A DNA stretch of 15,870 nt, from the NCBI GenBank assembly GCA_013215905.1, contig JABSQI010000018.1, positions 1 to 15,870 on the forward strand, in the 5' to 3' direction. A program made the position numbers and the translations under genes. Within the stretch, counting starts at the first letter, position 1. Each line of letters begins with the position of its first letter. The stretch is from Legionellales bacterium (lineage in GTDB: Bacteria > Pseudomonadota > Gammaproteobacteria > PIVX01). Shown in pieces: positions 1-7,312 of this stretch. A model generated the notes under the pieces. It had not been told where the DNA came from, ran no database searches, and saw nothing but the letters and a program-made list of their open reading frames with translations.

Positions 1-231
1 TTGCTTAATCTCAACTAAAAAGGCAACCTTATTTTGAGATTTTACTGTAACAGTTAAATGTATAGTAACCTCATGTTCATCATTACCAAGAAATTTAGAG
101 CTAGTATGTACATCTAAATTCATTTCTGGTTTCCATTCTGTATTAAACACCTCTGGAACTTCTGGAGACTCAAAAGAAACATCTTTAGTGTAAAATTTTT
201 GAATCATAAATTTTTGCTCGGTAGTAGACAT
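1..231 (-). CDS. secB: Protein-export chaperone SecB (N-terminal part, runs off window)
   Basis: SecB is a cytosolic tetrameric chaperone that keeps precursor proteins unfolded and hands them to SecA. The first 77 residues are visible; the frame is open to the window edge, so roughly the second half of a protein of about 150-160 residues lies outside. The N-terminal part reads FxIQKFYTKDVSFESPxxP and then FxxEWKPEMNLDVHTSSK, the typical start of SecB. The ATG at 229-231 is preceded by AGGA with a 5-base spacer. It lies 13 bases downstream of the rhodanese gene on the same strand, so the two are probably cotranscribed. In E. coli and Pseudomonas grxC normally sits between these two genes; here it is absent. 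Confidence 0.93.
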   Translation of the reverse strand, partial: MSTTEQKFMIQKFYTKDVSFESPEVPEVFNTEWKPEMNLDVHTSSKFLGNDEHEVTIHLTVTVKSQNKVAFLVEIKQ

Positions 232-244
232 AGCTTTCCTTATA

Positions 245-670
245 TTATTTTTTTACCAATGGCAATCCAGAAGATACCCATTCTTGAATACCTCCCTTAA
301 GCGCGTATATTTTCTCAAAACCACCTTTCTTCAAAAGTTCTGCCCCGCTTACACAGGTTTGTCCATTTTGACATGTAACAATTATTGGTTTATTTTTATA
401 CTTCTGTAACTTCTTAAAATTATTTTCTAAACCAGCTAAAGGACAATTAACAGCATTGACGATATATCCATCATTGAATTTAGTTTCTTCTCTTATATCC
501 AGTATTACTCCATTGTCATGGTTAACTTTTTGCACACATTCGCTTGTTGTGAGCATTTGAATACCTCTAATTACTTTATTTGACTCAGTTTGAAACAACC
601 AGGCCAGTAAAACAATAAAAGTTCCTGTTAACACCCAATGATTAACTAGAAATTCTAGAAATTTTTCCAC
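245..670 (-). CDS. Membrane-anchored rhodanese-domain protein (YibN-like)
   Basis: This is a 141-residue single-domain sulfurtransferase of the type encoded beside secB and gpmI in gammaproteobacteria (yibN in E. coli). Residues 12-26 form one hydrophobic membrane segment, so the catalytic domain is tethered to the inner membrane. The rhodanese domain covers about 36-140: DIRE at 58-61, the active-site loop with Cys100 in TCQNGQTC, and the closing LKGGIQEW helix at 124-131. The start codon is GTG at 668-670, supported by GGAG six bases upstream and by the absence of a better start. It is divergent from gpmI and probably the first gene of an operon with secB. The physiological sulfur donor and acceptor are not known for this family. 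Confidence 0.9.
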   Translation of the reverse strand: MEKFLEFLVNHWVLTGTFIVLLAWLFQTESNKVIRGIQMLTTSECVQKVNHDNGVILDIREETKFNDGYIVNAVNCPLAGLENNFKKLQKYKNKPIIVTCQNGQTCVSGAELLKKGGFEKIYALKGGIQEWVSSGLPLVKK

Positions 671-676
671 AAAATT

Positions 677-680
677 CTCC
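677..680 (-). promoter_or_regulatory. Shine-Dalgarno site fixing the GTG start of the rhodanese gene
   Basis: On the minus strand GGAG is followed by six bases (AATTTT) and then GTG. This supports translation from GTG at 668-670 rather than from an internal ATG. Confidence 0.7.
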
Positions 681-696
681 TAAATCTAATATTTAG

Positions 697-725
697 ATAT
701 TATTACATAATTAAATCACTAACAA
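697..725 (-). promoter_or_regulatory. Possible sigma-70 promoter of the rhodanese-secB operon
   Basis: On the minus strand TTGTTA (720-725) and TAATAT (697-702) are separated by 17 bases, each matching consensus at 4 of 6 positions. The -10 overlaps a perfect dyad, ATCTAA-TAT-TTAGAT (684-698), which might be an operator or chance in AT-rich DNA. Tentative. Confidence 0.33.
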
Positions 726-739
726 CAGACTAACTAAAT

Positions 740-768
740 TAGCTTTTAGCTGATAAAATATCTATACT
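740..768 (+). promoter_or_regulatory. Possible promoter of gpmI
   Basis: TATACT at 763-768 is a good -10 element. The -35 position (about 740-745, TAGCTT) is poor. The transcript would start about 20 bases before the gpmI ATG, leaving a very short AU-rich leader. Confidence 0.35.
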
Positions 769-795
769 GTTTAAAATTAATCATTAAAATGAACA

Positions 796-2298
796 ATGCC
801 TAAAAAACCCGTAATACTTACAATACTCGATGGATTTGGGTATTCTGAACAAAAAGAACACAATGCTATCCATCTCGCCAAAACCCCCTTTTTGGATAAA
901 CTTTGGGATACCTTTCCAAGAACATTAATTAACTGCTCTGGTGAATCTGTAGGATTACCAGAAGGACAAATTGGCAATTCAGAGGTAGGTCATATTCATA
1001 TAGGTAGTGGAAGAACAACTTTACAGTCATTACAAAAAATTAACAAATGCATCGACCAGCAAAATTTGAATTCAATTGATATTTTTAACAATATTTGTAA
1101 TAGTAAAAAACGTATCCATCTAATAGGATTATTATCAGATGGAGGAGTTCATTCTCACATCGAGCATTTCAAAAATTTTATAAAACAGCTTTCTTTAACT
1201 AATCCTAACATCATTATCCATGCTTTCTTAGATGGTAGAGATACTCCTCCTAGATCAGCAGATTCTGCAATTTCTGCAATTAATTCTATATTACCCAATG
1301 CAGCTACAATCGCCTCAATCTGCGGCAGATATTATGCTATGGATAGAGATAACAATTGGGAAAGGACTAAGCTTGCTTATGACATGCTACATGGCACAGC
1401 AGAATTTCAGGCAAAAAATGCCGTTGAAGCTCTGCAACAAGGATATGAAAGGGGTGAGTCAGACGAATTTATAAAACCTACCATATGTGCAGATAATAAA
1501 TTTTTTATAAAAAATGACGATATTATTATTTTCTTAAATTTTCGTGCTGACAGAGCAAGACAACTATCTCAAGCTTTTATAGAACATAATTTTACCCACT
1601 TCCCCACAAGAAAAACAAAACTTTATGATTTTATTACTATGACTGAATATGACAAAAATTATCCTTGTTCAGTACTATTCCCACCTACAAATATTAAAAA
1701 TACTCTTGGTGAATTGATATCTAAAGCTAATTTACGTCAATTAAGAATAGCGGAAACAGAAAAATATGCTCATGTAACTTATTTTTTTAATGGAGGAATA
1801 GAAAAAAAATTCAATGGCGAAGATCGGATTTTAATTCCATCCCCTAAAGTTGCAACATATGATCAAAAACCTGAAATGAGTGCTGAATTAGTAACACAAA
1901 AATTATTAGAAAAAATGCATGAATACGATTTTATTGTTTGTAATTTTGCAAATGCTGATATGGTAGGACATACAGGTAATTTAACTGCCACTATAAAAGC
2001 TATTGAGGTTTTAGATCAAAGTTTAGAGAAAATTCATAATCACCTAAACCAACTAGAAGGATGGATGCTAATTACAGCTGATCATGGAAATGCTGAAAAT
2101 ATGTATAATAACTCTAGTGAACAGCCACACACAGCACATACGAATAATCTTGTTCCATGCATTCTTACTAGTAAATCCATGACTGTTACTCAACAAGCTC
2201 ATGGTTATTTAACAGATATAGCCCCTACAATATTAAATTTAATGCAAATCCCTATTCCAGAAGAAATAACAGGCACTCCTCTATTCTCTGTTAAATAA
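796..2298 (+). CDS. gpmI: 2,3-bisphosphoglycerate-independent phosphoglycerate mutase
   Basis: GpmI interconverts 3-phosphoglycerate and 2-phosphoglycerate in glycolysis and gluconeogenesis. It is a cytosolic, usually manganese-dependent enzyme of the alkaline phosphatase superfamily. Length is 500 residues, close to the usual 510. Visible landmarks are metal-ligand Asp12 in ILDGFG, the phosphorylated Ser62 in GNSEVGH, SDGGVHSH (114-121), DGRD (146-149), GRYYAMDRD and the C-terminal metal motif ADHGNAE. An in-frame stop lies immediately before the ATG at 796, so this is the earliest start; there is no clear Shine-Dalgarno site. It diverges from the rhodanese-secB pair as in E. coli and Pseudomonas. 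The M23-type envC gene that commonly follows gpmI is missing. Confidence 0.98.
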   Translation: MPKKPVILTILDGFGYSEQKEHNAIHLAKTPFLDKLWDTFPRTLINCSGESVGLPEGQIGNSEVGHIHIGSGRTTLQSLQKINKCIDQQNLNSIDIFNNICNSKKRIHLIGLLSDGGVHSHIEHFKNFIKQLSLTNPNIIIHAFLDGRDTPPRSADSAISAINSILPNAATIASICGRYYAMDRDNNWERTKLAYDMLHGTAEFQAKNAVEALQQGYERGESDEFIKPTICADNKFFIKNDDIIIFLNFRADRARQLSQAFIEHNFTHFPTRKTKLYDFITMTEYDKNYPCSVLFPPTNIKNTLGELISKANLRQLRIAETEKYAHVTYFFNGGIEKKFNGEDRILIPSPKVATYDQKPEMSAELVTQKLLEKMHEYDFIVCNFANADMVGHTGNLTATIKAIEVLDQSLEKIHNHLNQLEGWMLITADHGNAENMYNNSSEQPHTAHTNNLVPCILTSKSMTVTQQAHGYLTDIAPTILNLMQIPIPEEITGTPLFSVK

Positions 2299-2450
2299 AA
2301 AATAGAGCTTATTTTTAGAACTAGAGATCAAAACAAAGACAAGCAAACCTGTAACCAATGAAATAATTATTTATTATACTCAGATTGTAACTTAATCTTC
2401 ATTGCAGTATTGCAAATTTTAATGAACTTTAATTTATACCAAATAGTTTA

Positions 2451-2488
2451 TAGAATTTCTTCTGATTCAAAAACCAGAAGAAATTCTA
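2451..2488 (-). terminator. Perfect 14-bp hairpin downstream of the first CaaX-tailed gene
   Basis: TAGAATTTCTTCTG (2451-2464) and its exact reverse complement (2475-2488) flank a 10-base loop. It starts 10 bases beyond the stop codon of the minus-strand gene at 2498-3169 and lies between it and convergent gpmI. There is no strong U-tract on either side, so this may be a weak intrinsic terminator or an mRNA 3'-end stabilising stem. A weaker A/T stem at 2298-2316 just after gpmI could serve that gene. Confidence 0.5.
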
Positions 2489-2497
2489 CGAATATTT

Positions 2498-3169
2498 CTA
2501 TAGTATAGTGCATCCTAAGTTTTCTAAATTATGATAGTATCCAATTTTGTTATTTCTATTGGAATACAATTCATAACTTAAAAAATTCACAACTTGTTGA
2601 CAACCCACATCCGCACTTCCTCTAAGACAGTTGATAGTATTAATTACTGAATTTTGTGCGCGCTCCTCAGTATTATCTGTCGGAGCTGAAATACTCACTG
2701 AGAACCTCATATAAACTTCATGCTTTTTTGCAGAAGAGAAACTTATCTCTGCATAAGATGCTCCTTTAGTGTAAAAGAAAGCACTCCCTACATTTGTTCT
2801 ACCAATTCTCATCAAATGTTCAGTTCCTATATGTTCATTTTTATCATCATATAAATAAATTATCCCATATGGATTTGAAGATTTATCTACCGATCTTCCA
2901 TCCCATGTATACTGTTCTCCAAACCAAACTAAACCACTATATTTATCATGTGTTTTTGCTGATGAATTATTAATATTTACAATATTATCTTTTCCATTCA
3001 AAATAATTCTAACAGTCTCACAATTATGAACATTAGGTTTTGTTCCCGGAATAATTACCATATCTGTTTTATTCTGTTGTATTTCCATATCTATCGTATG
3101 CAAACTAAAAGCACTTAAACAAAAGCTAAAAAGAAATGAAATTAATTTTATGAATCTGAATTGCAGCAT
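2498..3169 (-). CDS. Exported protein of unknown function with C-terminal CaaX motif (paralogue A)
   Basis: I do not recognise a named family. The 223-residue protein begins with a Sec-type signal peptide (about residues 1-22, hydrophobic core FIKLISFLFSFCLSAF) and continues with LHTIDM. The conserved core, about 24-160, looks beta-rich and contains VWFGEQYTWDGRSVDKSSN (81-99) and TNVG (125-128). Both are shared with the neighbour at 3393-3965, so the two arose by duplication. A cysteine-containing extension (about 165-223, Cys181, Cys190, Cys220) is absent from the neighbour. The last four residues are CTIL, fitting a CaaX box for eukaryotic geranylgeranyl transferase; this is inference. The start is supported by AAAGGAG with a 7-base spacer. 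Expression may be monocistronic, with hairpins on both sides. Confidence 0.8.
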   Translation of the reverse strand: MLQFRFIKLISFLFSFCLSAFSLHTIDMEIQQNKTDMVIIPGTKPNVHNCETVRIILNGKDNIVNINNSSAKTHDKYSGLVWFGEQYTWDGRSVDKSSNPYGIIYLYDDKNEHIGTEHLMRIGRTNVGSAFFYTKGASYAEISFSSAKKHEVYMRFSVSISAPTDNTEERAQNSVINTINCLRGSADVGCQQVVNFLSYELYSNRNNKIGYYHNLENLGCTIL

Positions 3170-3177
3170 AAATTGAC

Positions 3178-3184
3178 TCCTTTC
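3178..3184 (-). promoter_or_regulatory. Strong Shine-Dalgarno site of paralogue A
   Basis: AAAGGAG lies seven bases before the ATG on the minus strand. It is the best ribosome binding site in the left half of the window and suggests efficient translation. The equivalent site of paralogue B is AGAGG with a 5-base spacer. Confidence 0.65.
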
Positions 3185-3353
3185 ATAAACTATATATTAG
3201 ATTTAATTCATTAAAACATATCAAAGAATAAATTACAAAATTTATTTTACGATAGTACAATAATTTTTCTTAACTAATTTATTTAACATTTTAACAAGAC
3301 TTAATATACCAAGATATGCAGTATATGATTTATTGACTTGTCAATATAATAGC

Positions 3354-3382
3354 AATGCTTCTGACTTAAAGTCAGAAGCATT
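3354..3382 (-). terminator. Perfect hairpin downstream of the second CaaX-tailed gene
   Basis: AATGCTTCTGACTT (3354-3367) is repeated as its exact reverse complement at 3369-3382, giving a stem of at least 11-12 bp with a tiny loop. It starts about 10 bases after the stop codon of the minus-strand gene at 3393-3965, the same offset as the hairpin after its paralogue. Both hairpins contain the core CTTCTGA. No long U-tract follows, so the role as terminator or 3' stabiliser is inferred. Confidence 0.52.
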
Positions 3383-3392
3383 TAATTAATAA

Positions 3393-3965
3393 TTACATTA
3401 TCAGACATTCGTCTTCTTTATTATCATCTTGACTGTTATTTGAATTAACATTATTTGTCGCAATTTCATCAAGATTTAATGTAATGTGAGTAACAACCGG
3501 ATGTAACTTAACACTTGAAAAATCCATCTCGATATAACTTATATTTTCCTCATCAACATTAAAGCTTGCATTACCTACATTAGTCTTAAAAAAACGATTC
3601 AGACTTTCTGTTCTAATGTGTTGATTTTTTGAGTTGTATAAACGAATCTCTGATTGCATATTACTAAACTTATTTACTGATCCGCCATCCCAAGTATAAT
3701 CAGAGCCAAACCATATCATTCCACAATTCCCATTTGGATCCGTTTTCGATGAATTAACAGCAATTTTCAAATTTTTTCTACCTTGCAAAGCTGACAAAGT
3801 AATTCTAACAGTATCTCCACTAGCAGTATTTTTTGCTCCTGATGGGACTGTAACAATACCCAACATATTCGAAGAATTCATATCAATTGTTTGCACTGAG
3901 GAAGAGCTAAGACTTAGACCTAGGCCAACTAAAACTAAAACTGATTTCACTAATATTTTTTTCAT
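3393..3965 (-). CDS. Exported protein of unknown function with C-terminal CaaX motif (paralogue B)
   Basis: This 190-residue protein has no family I can name. A typical signal peptide covers about residues 1-25 (KKILVKSVLVLVGLGLSLSSSS), followed by QTIDM, matching HTIDM in the neighbour at 2498-3169. The shared core includes DTVRITL (51-57), IWFGSDYTWDGGSVNKFSN (84-102), a lone His-containing NQHIRTESL segment (114-122) and TNVG (128-131). The tail after about residue 166 is short, polar and acidic (NNSQDDNKEDE) and ends in CLIM, a CaaX-type tetrapeptide whose final Met is typical of farnesyl transferase substrates. The ATG is preceded by AGAGG five bases upstream. The gene diverges from the protease gene at 4390. 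Confidence 0.8.
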   Translation of the reverse strand: MKKILVKSVLVLVGLGLSLSSSSVQTIDMNSSNMLGIVTVPSGAKNTASGDTVRITLSALQGRKNLKIAVNSSKTDPNGNCGMIWFGSDYTWDGGSVNKFSNMQSEIRLYNSKNQHIRTESLNRFFKTNVGNASFNVDEENISYIEMDFSSVKLHPVVTHITLNLDEIATNNVNSNNSQDDNKEDECLIM

Positions 3966-4389
3966 AATTGCCTCTTTTAGTTAAATTAAATTTTCTCATG
4001 TCATTAAATCATACTTAACCTAAAAAATCTCCCAGATTTTATTTATGCAAAAACTGCTTACACCTAAATCCTGAAATTAAAGCAGTTAGCAACTAATACT
4101 AAGTTAGTATTTTAACAAACAATTAATCTAGAAGTGTAAATATCACACTTTAAGAGTAATTAATATTTAAATGCAACTTAGCAATAAGAATTAATCCCTA
4201 TTCAAAAATAATATGTTGTTAGATTATTACGCGGACTTAATGTGCAAATGCTGCATATATGTTGCAAATAAATATCTAATAGACTAATAATAGTTTTTAT
4301 CAAACATCATTAAATAAATAACTAAAGACTGCGCAAGCACAAAAACGAACTATACTTCTTAAATAAAATATATTTTCCTAGGAATTTTA
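3966..4389. promoter_or_regulatory. 424-base divergent intergenic region between paralogue B and the protease gene
   Basis: No gene is visible. It should hold promoters for both flanking genes. On the plus strand TATACT (4351-4356) is a plausible -10 for the protease gene, without a good -35, and AGGA (4380-4383) is its ribosome binding site. On the minus strand TATGAT (4008-4013) is a candidate -10 for paralogue B. Several dyads stand out: AAAATCT-CCC-AGATTTT (4024-4040), the near-perfect palindrome AATACTAA-G-TTAGTATT (4095-4111), and AAGTGT with ACACTT around a 7-base spacer (4132-4150). These could be operators; no known regulator site is recognised. Confidence 0.4.
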
Positions 4390-5739
4390 ATGTTCAAGAT
4401 AACTACTTATTTAATTTCCATAAATGCTATTTTAACAATACTAGCACTTCCATGTAATGCTAAAGAAACAAAAGTAAAAATAAACACAATTCAAGAATCC
4501 GAAAAGAATGTAAATATACATCCTGCAATCGAAGATATCAAAAGATTTACCACAGCAATTAGTCAAATAAAAAGCTTCTATGTAGAAGATATCGAAGACA
4601 CTAAACTATTTGACGACGCAATTAGAGGCATGCTTAAAGGTTTAGACCCTCACTCTGGCTATCTATCAGAAGAAGAATACAATGACCTAAAAACCGTTAC
4701 CAAAGGTTCATTTGGAGGCTTAGGTATAGAAATAACAAGTGAAGATAATTATATCAAAGTGATTGCACCAATTGATGATACCCCGGCTAAAAAGGCAGGC
4801 ATTAAAGCAGGAGATTACATCATCAAATTGGATGATACTTCTGTCCATGGGATGTCTTTAAAAGAGGCCGTCAAAAGAATGAAAGGGAAAAAAGGAACTT
4901 CTATTACTCTAACTATATTACGTAAAAATAATGCACAGCCTTTAGTATTCAAAATTACCAGAGATATAATAAAAATTAAAAGCGTCAAATCAGAACTTTT
5001 TGAAGATAAATATGGATATATCCGTATAAGCCATTTCCAAGAAAATACAGCAAGAGATTTTATAAAAGAAATAAATAAATTAAATAAGCAAAGTAATGGA
5101 GTAATCAATGGATTAATTCTAGATTTAAGAAATAATCCAGGTGGTCTACTAGATGCTGCTATTAGTATTTCAGATTCTTTAATTCATAATGATCAAAAAG
5201 GAGAAGAAGAAAAAATAGTTTATACAAAAGGTCGTCTTCCAGGTACAAATTTCACGGCAATTGCTACTCCTGGAGATATTTTAAAAGGGGAACCTATTGT
5301 TGTCCTAATTAATGCTGGTTCTGCTTCAGGATCTGAAATAGTTGCTGGAGCTTTAAAAGACAATGAACGTGCTCTAATAGTTGGAACACAAAGTTTTGGC
5401 AAAGGTTCTGTACAAACAGTAATTCCCCTAGATACTAAAAGAGGAATTAAACTAACCACTTCCCTATACTATACTCCAAAAGGAACATCAATTCAGGCAA
5501 AAGGACTACAACCAGATATAATTATAGAAGAAAAGGAATTTGTTAGTAAAAAAGATAACCAGAAGATTAAATTTGATGAATCTACTTTAGATGGTCATAT
5601 CAAGACTCAACAGCAAAAAATTAATGATAAAGAACCAAATATCAAATCAAAATACCTTGATGGAGATTACCAGCTTAATGAAGCACTCAATATGTTAAAG
5701 GCAATGAAGATAGCTTCTAACAATGTTAGACAACAGTAA
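4390..5739 (+). CDS. ctpA: S41-family carboxyl-terminal processing protease (CtpA-like)
   Basis: This is a periplasmic serine protease that cleaves substrates near their C-termini; in related bacteria CtpA-type enzymes degrade peptidoglycan hydrolases. The 449 residues comprise a signal peptide (about 1-24, ending PCNAKE), an N-terminal helical part with LDPHSGYLS (85-93), a PDZ domain (about 105-190, beginning SFGGLGIEI) and the S41 catalytic core. The catalytic Ser313 lies in GSASGSE and Lys338 in SFGKGSVQT, 25 residues apart as in Bacillus CtpB, and the assisting Gln342 is present, so it should be active. The ATG has AGGA six bases upstream. In Pseudomonas and relatives this gene follows gpmI and an M23 peptidase gene; here two exported-protein genes occupy that interval. 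Confidence 0.93.
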   Translation: MFKITTYLISINAILTILALPCNAKETKVKINTIQESEKNVNIHPAIEDIKRFTTAISQIKSFYVEDIEDTKLFDDAIRGMLKGLDPHSGYLSEEEYNDLKTVTKGSFGGLGIEITSEDNYIKVIAPIDDTPAKKAGIKAGDYIIKLDDTSVHGMSLKEAVKRMKGKKGTSITLTILRKNNAQPLVFKITRDIIKIKSVKSELFEDKYGYIRISHFQENTARDFIKEINKLNKQSNGVINGLILDLRNNPGGLLDAAISISDSLIHNDQKGEEEKIVYTKGRLPGTNFTAIATPGDILKGEPIVVLINAGSASGSEIVAGALKDNERALIVGTQSFGKGSVQTVIPLDTKRGIKLTTSLYYTPKGTSIQAKGLQPDIIIEEKEFVSKKDNQKIKFDESTLDGHIKTQQQKINDKEPNIKSKYLDGDYQLNEALNMLKAMKIASNNVRQQ

Positions 5740-5763
5740 CAATATATAGATTGCTTTGTTACT
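5735..5763 (+). terminator. Weak hairpin at the end of the protease gene
   Basis: AGTAACAA (5735-5742) pairs with TTGTTACT (5756-5763) across a 13-base loop, overlapping the stop codon. It lies between two convergent genes and could end either transcript, but no U-tract follows. Confidence 0.28.
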
Positions 5764-5795
5764 AAAATAGTCTTTATTGTCTGTTTTGAACTACT

Positions 5796-6176
5796 TTATT
5801 TATATATTGTAACAGCTTCGACATTATTGCCATCCGGATCAATAATAAAAGCAGAATAATAACCATCTTCATATTCAGGCCTAAATCCTGGAATACCATT
5901 ACATTTTGCTCCATTTTCCATAGCTGTTTGATAAAATAATTCAACTTGCTGCATACTTGCTGCATTAAAAGCAATATGTACAGCTACAGATAGTTTAGAT
6001 TCATTACTTGCTTGACGGATCTCAAACATATCATGAACGCTAGTGCCATAACCAACAACTGTATTATCTATTTCTAATACCGTCTGATATCCTAATATTT
6101 TCATTATAGAATCATAAAAATTTTTACTAATTTCTAAATCTTCTACTTTTATCTGTATGTGATTAAATAATTTCAT
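5796..6176 (-). CDS. VOC superfamily (glyoxalase/bleomycin-resistance fold) protein
   Basis: The 126-residue protein has the two-module VOC fold: FNHIQIKVEDLEISKNFYDSIMKILGY at the N-terminus, and AVHIAFNA (65-72) plus YYSAFIIDPDGNNVEAVT (106-123) in the second half. His6 or His7 region, His67 and Glu119 occupy the positions where glyoxalase-type members bind a divalent metal. The substrate cannot be told; members include glyoxalase I, dioxygenases and thiol transferases. Length is normal for a small stand-alone VOC protein. It is convergent with the protease gene and its start at 6174-6176 has only a weak ribosome binding site. There is no sign that it is linked functionally to its neighbours. 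Confidence 0.85.
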   Translation of the reverse strand: MKLFNHIQIKVEDLEISKNFYDSIMKILGYQTVLEIDNTVVGYGTSVHDMFEIRQASNESKLSVAVHIAFNAASMQQVELFYQTAMENGAKCNGIPGFRPEYEDGYYSAFIIDPDGNNVEAVTIYK

Positions 6177-6365
6177 ATATTTTAAATTTCTCTGAAATAT
6201 GACGTTAACACATTGGATTAAACCCTACCATAAAAAAATCTTCCCTTACTAATTTTTTGCAATATATTTTAGCTAGACTCAATCTATTCAACAATTAATA
6301 AACCAACAATATTGCATCCTCAGAAGCAATAATCACTAAACATAAAATTTTGAAAAGATATCTTT

Positions 6366-7232
6366 TTAGGATATTGATTTTTTAAGATCTTTAGCTATTT
6401 TAATAAAATTTAAAGGGTTCATATTATCTTCCACACACCAACATGCAGCTAGGACTGCTCTGACAAATGTCCACTCTAATAAAACTGAACTTTCTATTGA
6501 TAAAATTTTTGATAATTCATGAATTCTATTTTCTATTATATTAATAAAATCCAAAGTTATAAGACTATGAGGATTAATTATAAATGCGGAGATTTCAAAA
6601 GATATTGAGCCAACAATACCTTTAGGATCAATCATCACCCAATCCCCCTGATAATTCATGACATTGCCATGATGTAGATCACCATGTATCAAGCTTAGCT
6701 CTTCTTTATCTAATGAATTAATCAGATATAAGGCCTTGGTAATAAGCGCATTATCAATTTCATCATTATATTTTATAGATTTAAACCAATGATGCATATG
6801 TGAATATTTTTTTGGCAGATCAAAAACAATCTTACTATGCATATATTTCTGTATGAACATACTATAAATAGCGATTGACTCTTTTTCTCGTTCTGGGAAA
6901 TAGTCACTTAATGAAAAATCTGCCTTAGCTAACAATAATGCCTTGTACTCCTTCAAATATCCTAAAAGCTTAATACAATGTTTGCCCTGCATAATTTGTA
7001 AAATTGCCAATTCATTTGAAAATTGTTCTTCATCAAAGATTACTTTAACTACAGCTTCATCAGACTCTACATTAACAAACACGATATAACTATAACTTAG
7101 TTCTGTACAAATTTTAGTGATAGAGAAATTCCATTTATTTGCACATCTTTGTATAATTAATGGTAATTGTTTCAACCAATGCTCGCCTTTTTCTCCATAT
7201 GTTTTAATAATATTTTCAAAAAACACAGACAT
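6366..7232 (-). CDS. APH(6)-like aminoglycoside/hydroxyurea phosphotransferase-family kinase
   Basis: The 288-residue protein matches the family of streptomycin 6-kinase and hydroxyurea phosphotransferase. Visible signatures are an N-terminal GEHWLKQLP segment (16-24), a nucleotide-binding Lys63 in VVKV, the catalytic loop IHGDLHHGN (182-190, Asp185) and the metal-binding IDPKGIVG (201-208, Asp202), followed by a C-terminal helical part with WTFVRAVLAACWCVEDN. All key kinase residues are present. Many chromosomal members have unknown natural substrates, so resistance should not be assumed. It stands alone, about 190 bases from the VOC gene downstream. Its ribosome binding site is poor (AGG about 13 bases before ATG). 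Base composition resembles the neighbourhood, so recent transfer from a high-GC resistance source is unlikely. Confidence 0.82.
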   Translation of the reverse strand: MSVFFENIIKTYGEKGEHWLKQLPLIIQRCANKWNFSITKICTELSYSYIVFVNVESDEAVVKVIFDEEQFSNELAILQIMQGKHCIKLLGYLKEYKALLLAKADFSLSDYFPEREKESIAIYSMFIQKYMHSKIVFDLPKKYSHMHHWFKSIKYNDEIDNALITKALYLINSLDKEELSLIHGDLHHGNVMNYQGDWVMIDPKGIVGSISFEISAFIINPHSLITLDFINIIENRIHELSKILSIESSVLLEWTFVRAVLAACWCVEDNMNPLNFIKIAKDLKKSIS

Positions 7233-7312
7233 AGATTTATTTTACCTAAAATTATTCTTTATTCTCAATATAGATGATATTCTATGACGCAATCTGAATA
7301 CAAGGAAATATT

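Noticed and set aside
789..803. ATG at 789 as an alternative start for gpmI
   Set aside because: It is in another frame and stops after four codons; it could at most be a minimal leader, with no evidence for that.
4815..5108. Open frame of 97 codons on the minus strand inside the protease gene
   Set aside because: It is the antisense of a well-supported S41 protease gene and has no protein-family features.
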